NCBI RefSeq assembly: GCF_947252345.1
Contig: NZ_CAMXVC010000021.1
Span: 1-35,432 of the forward strand
From: an uncultured Finegoldia sp.
GTDB taxonomy: Bacteria; Bacillota; Clostridia; Tissierellales; Peptoniphilaceae
Direction: 5' to 3'
Length of the DNA: 35,432 bases
Part shown: one piece after another, positions 31,361 through 35,432 of the stretch
Numbering within the stretch: the first letter of the stretch is position 1
Layout: each line of letters opens with the position of its first letter
Notes under the pieces: model-generated
The model's input: the letters and a program-made list of their open reading frames with translations, nothing else
Databases searched by the model: none
What the model was told of the DNA's origin: nothing
Program-made: the position numbers and the translations under genes

Positions 31361-34300
31361 TTATTTATTTTTTTTCTTTGAAATGCAAAATCCGCTAACC
31401 ACTGATAAAGCAGCCGCTGCCAAAGTCATTACTTCGTTTTCATAACCAGCTTTTGGCATTTTTTTCTTGCGAGAAATTTTTGCTTTTTGTGAATCTTTTC
31501 TGTCTTTTTTCTCAACATTTATCACTACTTTTGTTTTTATAACCGTGTCATTTTCTGTCGATGTTGTCGGCTCGTTTGGTTGAGTTGATTTGCCAGATTC
31601 TGTGAACAAAGCGAATACTTTTGTCGTAGAACCTTTTATTGTGGCAACAACAGTCAGCTCTATTCTGTCGCCATTTTTGTAGCCAGTTGTGTCAAATGTC
31701 AACTCTCCAGTTTTTGAATTGATTTTTGCATTCGCTGGAGAATTTTTTTCCAATGAGAACACAGTTCCTTCTGGCATTTTTATAATTTTTCCATCTTTGT
31801 CCCTGAACACCGCATTGATTTTTACCACAGAACCTTTTCTAACTGTTTTTTGTTCGTATTGCAATGATAATCCTTTGTTTTTGTTGTTAACTGATGGTTT
31901 CTTTGCATTTTTTTGTGGTTTTGTTTGTGGTTTTTTTTCAGGAGTTTTGTTGTCTGATGGTTTTTTAACCTCTGGCTTTTTCACTTCTGGCTTTTGTTGT
32001 GGCTTGTTTGGTTTTTGGTTTCCAGATTCCGGTGTTGATTCCGGCTTGTTTGGCTTTTGGTTTCCAGATTCTGGTGTTGATTCTGGCTTGTTTGGCTTTT
32101 GGCTTCCAGATTCCGGTGTTGATTCCGGTTTATTTGGCTTTTGGTTTCCAGATTCCGGTGTTGATTCCGGTTTATTTGGCTTTTGGTTTCCAGATTCTGG
32201 TGTTGATTCCGGTTTATTTGGTTTTTGGCTTCCAGATTCTGGTGTTGATTCCTGTTTGTTTGGTTTTTGGCTTCCAGATTCTGGTGTTGATTCCTGTTTG
32301 TCTGGTTTTTGCTCGATTTTCTTGGCAACGGACTTCACTACTTTTGGCGAAGACTTTTTGTTTGCTTCTGTTTGAGTTGCTGTCACGTCATCTTCTGGTT
32401 GCAATTCTTTTTCCAAATCAACTTTCCAAGTTCCGTCGGAGTTTACTTTCGTAGTGTATGTTTTTTCTGTTGATTTGTCTTTTGAAATTACAGTTATTTT
32501 TATTTCTGCTTCGGCAATTCCCTTTCCACCAACTTGTTTGTCACCAGCTTTCACATCAAAAACCAATGGGAATGACGAGTACCATTTTTGTTCGTTGTTT
32601 GGCTTTTGGTTTCCAGGTGCTGGATTTGATTCCGGTTTGTTTGGCTTGTGCTCGATTTTTTTGGCAACAGACTTCACTACTTTTGGCGAAGATTTTTTGT
32701 TTGTTTCTGTTTGAATCGCTGTCACGTCATCTTCTGGTTGCAATTCTTTTTCCAAATCGACTTTCCAAGTTCCATCGGCGTTTACTTTCGTAGTGTATGT
32801 TTTTTCTGTTGATTTGTCTTTTGAAATTACAGTTATTTTTATTTCTGCTTCGGCTATTCCCTTTCCACTAACTTGTTTGTCACCAGCTTTCACATCAGAA
32901 ACCAACGGAAACGTTGAAGATTCTTTTTGTTCGTTGTTTGGCTTTTGGTTTTCAGGTGCTGGATTTGATTCTGGTTTGCTTGGCTTGTTTTCTTTCGCTG
33001 CAACTACTATATCAGTCGAATCAGATACGCCTTTTCCGTCTTGTTTTTGGAATGCGGAAATAGTGTCTCCTTCTCTGAAATTTTTAGAAGCATCAATTGT
33101 AACCGACCATTTTCCTTCTCCATTTACAACAACATCTGTTGCCAAGATAATTGCCTTGCGAGACTCTTTGTCTACTTTCGAAAGACTTATTTTCGCCCCA
33201 GCTACTCCAGTTCCAGAAATAACAGCGTCACCTTCTTTTACTTTATTTACATTTGGCGATTGTGATTTTTCTTGTTCAACTTCACTAGTTGGTTTCGCAG
33301 TTACTTTTAATGTTCTTTCAGCGTTTTTATAAGTGTTTTTTCCAAACTGAGTGACAATTATTTCATCGCCAACTTTTAAAGCTTCATCAGATTCTGCTGT
33401 CCAATTTCCCTTTCCGTCAGTTGTCTGCTTAGCAGTATAAACGTAAGTCTTGTCTTTGTGTCTGATTTCAACTCCAATTGTATCACCAGGATTATAAGTT
33501 CCAGAAATTTTTATTTGACCCTCATAAGCTGGATTTATAGTCAATTTTGCTTGTGCTTGTTTATCAGCTTCATCTTCGTCTTCTTGTGAAGGTTGATTAT
33601 CTTGTGGTTTTTTATTTGGTTCTTGACTGTCGTCCTTCTTTGCTGCTACAACAGAACTTACTTGTTGAGAAATTTCCTTGCCTTCTTCTTGTTGAACAAC
33701 CAAGACAACGTCATCCTTTTTCAATTCTTTGCCTTTTGGAACACTCAAAGTCCATTTTCCACTGTCGTCCACCACAATATTTTCTCCCATTATAAGACCT
33801 TGTGGGCTATTTCCAATTGTTTTTGTAACATGGATTTTGGCACCTGCTTTTCCTGTTCCTGATATAGTTGCATCTCCCTCTGCAACAGAATTTATTGTCG
33901 GAGTTTCTGATTTCTCTTTTGCAGTTGTGTGTCCATTGTCTTCTGAATTTTCTTGTCCTGGATTTTTTTTGCTGTCTTGTCCTTCTTCTGTTTGTTGTTT
34001 GTTTTTGTCAGATTTTTTTTGAATTACAAGTTTTTTCACGCTCTTAGCAAGTTGGTTTTCTTGTGTATATTCATTAACTGTTATCTCGTCACCAGCTTCT
34101 AATTTTTCCTCTGCGTTTACAGTCCAAGTTCCATTTGGGTCTAAAACTCCACCAGTTTCAAATTTCTTTTCACCAGTTTTTGATTTTATAGTTACAAGAA
34201 GAGTGTGCTCCTTGTCATAGTTTCCAGTAATCTTAGCATCGCCTTCAGTCACATCATTTATAGACAATTTTAATTCTTGTTGTGGTTGTTGCTCTTGTGA

Positions 34301-35179
34301 TTTTTTCTCCTCAACCAACTTGAATGTTGGTGTTGGAGCTTTCCCTTCTTCAGTTTGTATGGCACGAATTTTGTAATTTTTCTTTATCAATTCTCCACTA
34401 ACTGTAACTTCCCAAGTCCCATTGTCTTTTACAGTTGTATTTCCAATTAAATCACCTTCACCATCTGTGCCTTTCACTACTTTTAGTTCAATTTTTGCCC
34501 CTTTTTCTCCAGTTCCAGTTATTTTTGTTTGTCCTTCGAATATTTCTTTTATCAATGGAGCCTTTGAAGATACTTTGTTTACTTGAATCGTAGCTGTGAT
34601 ATTTGCTTGTGATTTATCATTAAATACTAAAACAACATCAAACGAAACAATTTTACCGGCTTGTTTTTCATTTGGCGTGTAACTAATAACACCTGTTGAA
34701 GAATTGATTTCTGCTCCCTCAACATTTTTGCCTAATTTGAAAGTAGCACCTTGTGGAATTGCTTCTGCATTTTGATTGACTTTATTTTTAAATTTTGGTG
34801 AAATTGTTGTAGCTTTGTTTACATCAGTTAGTCCTGGTGAATATGTCACTGTGTATTTTGTGTTGTCTTTTACTTCGTTTTTCTTTTCTTCAACTTGATC
34901 ATCTGGGTTTGATTTGGAATCAGGGCCTTGAGGATTGTTTTTCTCATCACCTGTTCCATTTTTTTCTTGTGGAGAAGGCGATGCAACTTGATTGTCTTCT
35001 ACTAAAACAGCAGAAGGATTCTCAATATTTGCGCCTGATACACTTGGTGCGAAAACACACGCATATCCCAAAATACATGACACTACACCGATTGACAATT
35101 TTCTCAATCCGTATTTTGGCGTTCTATTCTTCGTATTTGCAAATTTTTCTTCAACGATTTTGTTTAATTTATTTTTCAT
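31361..35179 (-). CDS. YSIRK/MPKAG-anchored surface protein with Ig-like repeats
   Basis: A 1272-residue cell-wall protein. The signal peptide has the YSIRK-type motif as YGLRKLSIGVVSCILG, which directs secretion to the septum in cocci. A Rib-like or related beta domain follows (TVTYSPGLTDV onward), then a series of bacterial Ig-like modules of 75-85 residues (EGDAxISGTGxxGAKI ... GxWxV), the last two nearly identical; a proline-rich array at 32015-32308; a second Rib-like domain; and the sorting signal MPKAG, hydrophobic helix and KKKNK tail. MPKAG is a variant of the LPXTG/LPKAG motif. AAAGGA fits the ATG at 35179, not the upstream frame. The ligand is unknown; adhesion is likely. Confidence 0.92.
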   Translation of the reverse strand: MKNKLNKIVEEKFANTKNRTPKYGLRKLSIGVVSCILGYACVFAPSVSGANIENPSAVLVEDNQVASPSPQEKNGTGDEKNNPQGPDSKSNPDDQVEEKKNEVKDNTKYTVTYSPGLTDVNKATTISPKFKNKVNQNAEAIPQGATFKLGKNVEGAEINSSTGVISYTPNEKQAGKIVSFDVVLVFNDKSQANITATIQVNKVSSKAPLIKEIFEGQTKITGTGEKGAKIELKVVKGTDGEGDLIGNTTVKDNGTWEVTVSGELIKKNYKIRAIQTEEGKAPTPTFKLVEEKKSQEQQPQQELKLSINDVTEGDAKITGNYDKEHTLLVTIKSKTGEKKFETGGVLDPNGTWTVNAEEKLEAGDEITVNEYTQENQLAKSVKKLVIQKKSDKNKQQTEEGQDSKKNPGQENSEDNGHTTAKEKSETPTINSVAEGDATISGTGKAGAKIHVTKTIGNSPQGLIMGENIVVDDSGKWTLSVPKGKELKKDDVVLVVQQEEGKEISQQVSSVVAAKKDDSQEPNKKPQDNQPSQEDEDEADKQAQAKLTINPAYEGQIKISGTYNPGDTIGVEIRHKDKTYVYTAKQTTDGKGNWTAESDEALKVGDEIIVTQFGKNTYKNAERTLKVTAKPTSEVEQEKSQSPNVNKVKEGDAVISGTGVAGAKISLSKVDKESRKAIILATDVVVNGEGKWSVTIDASKNFREGDTISAFQKQDGKGVSDSTDIVVAAKENKPSKPESNPAPENQKPNNEQKESSTFPLVSDVKAGDKQVSGKGIAEAEIKITVISKDKSTEKTYTTKVNADGTWKVDLEKELQPEDDVTAIQTETNKKSSPKVVKSVAKKIEHKPNKPESNPAPGNQKPNNEQKWYSSFPLVFDVKAGDKQVGGKGIAEAEIKITVISKDKSTEKTYTTKVNSDGTWKVDLEKELQPEDDVTATQTEANKKSSPKVVKSVAKKIEQKPDKQESTPESGSQKPNKQESTPESGSQKPNKPESTPESGNQKPNKPESTPESGNQKPNKPESTPESGSQKPNKPESTPESGNQKPNKPESTPESGNQKPNKPQQKPEVKKPEVKKPSDNKTPEKKPQTKPQKNAKKPSVNNKNKGLSLQYEQKTVRKGSVVKINAVFRDKDGKIIKMPEGTVFSLEKNSPANAKINSKTGELTFDTTGYKNGDRIELTVVATIKGSTTKVFALFTESGKSTQPNEPTTSTENDTVIKTKVVINVEKKDRKDSQKAKISRKKKMPKAGYENEVMTLAAAALSVVSGFCISKKKNK
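32015..32308 (-). repeat. Seven in-frame 42-bp repeats (14 residues)
   Basis: The units encode KPNKPESTPESGNQ, with KPDKQ or KPNKQ in the first two and S for N at some positions; a partial eighth (KPNKPQQK) follows. This proline/serine array sits just before the C-terminal domain, a usual place for a wall-spanning spacer. Copy number is likely to vary and may be mis-assembled. Confidence 0.92.
32302..32979 (-). repeat. Tandem 339-bp duplication (Ig-like domain plus linker)
   Basis: Two adjacent 113-codon copies, 32641-32979 and 32302-32640, are nearly identical, including a run of about 74 identical bases. They differ at scattered sites, such as KESSTFPLVSDV in the upstream copy and KWYSSFPLVFDV in the downstream one. 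This indicates a recent in-frame duplication. Confidence 0.9.
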
Positions 35180-35208
35180 CTCTTTTCCTTTCATTTTTAC
35201 AATTTTTA

Positions 35209-35383
35209 TCAACTCGTCAAATAATTTAGAATAGATTTTTTAATAAAGCCCGGTAATAAAGAATTGTAAGCCGCAATTATCATTCTCCAAGTTTTATTAG
35301 ATAATTTATTTTTCAAATTGACGAGATGAAATTTTTTCATTGCATATTTTACCATATTGATTTTAAAATTCAAACCTCCAATT
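35209..35383 (-). CDS. C-terminal fragment of an unidentified protein
   Basis: The last 58 codons of a leftward gene, ending TGA 29 bases before the surface-protein ATG. The visible protein is basic (KKFHLVNLKNKLSNKTW) and ends in a mixed hydrophobic stretch (YNSLLPGFIKKSILNYLTS). I do not recognise it. The frame runs on into the adapter as GSEMCIRDR, which is not genomic; the natural start lies beyond the contig. Confidence 0.55.
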
Positions 35384-35432
35384 CTGTCTCTTATACACAT
35401 CTCCGAGCCCACGAGACCGTTATTCTAATCTC
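35384..35432. other. Illumina/Nextera read-2 side adapter (non-biological)
   Basis: 35384-35402 is the complement of the 19-base Tn5 mosaic end, 35403-35417 completes the Nextera read-2 adapter, 35418-35427 is a 10-base i7 index, and 35428-35432 (ATCTC) starts P7. The insert ends at 35383. Confidence 0.98.

Noticed and set aside
32015..32308. Regular 42-bp repeats as a possible CRISPR array
   Set aside because: The units adjoin without unique spacers and stay in frame inside a well-supported gene.
31689..32375. A 228-codon + strand frame with regular FGFWFPDSGVDSGL repeats
   Set aside because: It is the reverse reading of the 42-bp coding array of the surface protein.
35384..35412. N-terminus of the right-end fragment
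   Set aside because: It is encoded by the adapter, not by the genome.

Overview
The window is an AT-rich, gene-dense stretch of a low-GC Gram-positive anaerobe. A YSIRK-type signal peptide, an LPXTG-like sortase anchor (MPKAG), CWB2 cell-wall-binding modules, an ECF vitamin/metal-type transporter and Shine-Dalgarno sites of the AGGAGG class all point to the Peptoniphilaceae; Finegoldia magna is my best guess, from memory of its surface proteins and not from a search. Both ends are artificial: bases 1-47 and 35384-35432 are Illumina/Nextera adapter plus index sequence, so the biological insert is 48-35383 and the contig ends are not natural ends.

Layout. 48-456 is a non-coding, repeat-containing stretch. 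457-2980 holds a hydrolase + DegV operon divergent from a TetR regulator, sharing a palindromic operator. 3029-5718 is a leftward run: YwaF-like membrane protein, S51 peptidase, HIRAN protein, J-domain coiled-coil protein. 5876-10604 is an ABC exporter-like pair (ATPase plus a giant FtsX-type permease with a long coiled coil) and a divergent TetR with two matching operator-like palindromes. 10626-13720 is a redox/stress section: flavin reductase, nitroreductase, cold-shock protein with a long leader, NimA-like protein, AlkD-like glycosylase and a small membrane protein. 13835-14743 is a lipid/diacylglycerol kinase. 14790-17381 is a large LRR surface protein with a cysteine ladder and three CWB2 modules. 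17534-19079 is a MarR-controlled pair of membrane proteins.

19238-25971 is the most system-like region: TetR, two half-size ABC transporters, an MptD-like ECF substrate subunit, EcfT and a fused double EcfA, in one tightly overlapping leftward series. A Fur-type 7-1-7 box lies ahead of the first ABC gene, and three more Fur-type boxes lie ahead of a GNAT acetyltransferase (26598-26612), a DUF438/hemerythrin-like/PAS protein (29777-29791, a perfect match) and a membrane-protein/hydrolase pair (31183-31197). I infer an iron-responsive locus, perhaps for import of a siderophore, haem or other metal complex. A K+ channel with an RCK domain and a NuoE-like 2Fe-2S protein sit between these units.

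31361-35179 encodes a 1272-residue YSIRK/MPKAG-anchored surface protein with tandem Ig-like domains, a nearly identical 113-residue duplication and a 7 x 14-residue proline-rich array. It ends in a strong hairpin nested in a larger inverted repeat. A truncated upstream gene is cut off by the adapter at the right end. No tRNA, rRNA, CRISPR array or insertion sequence was seen.
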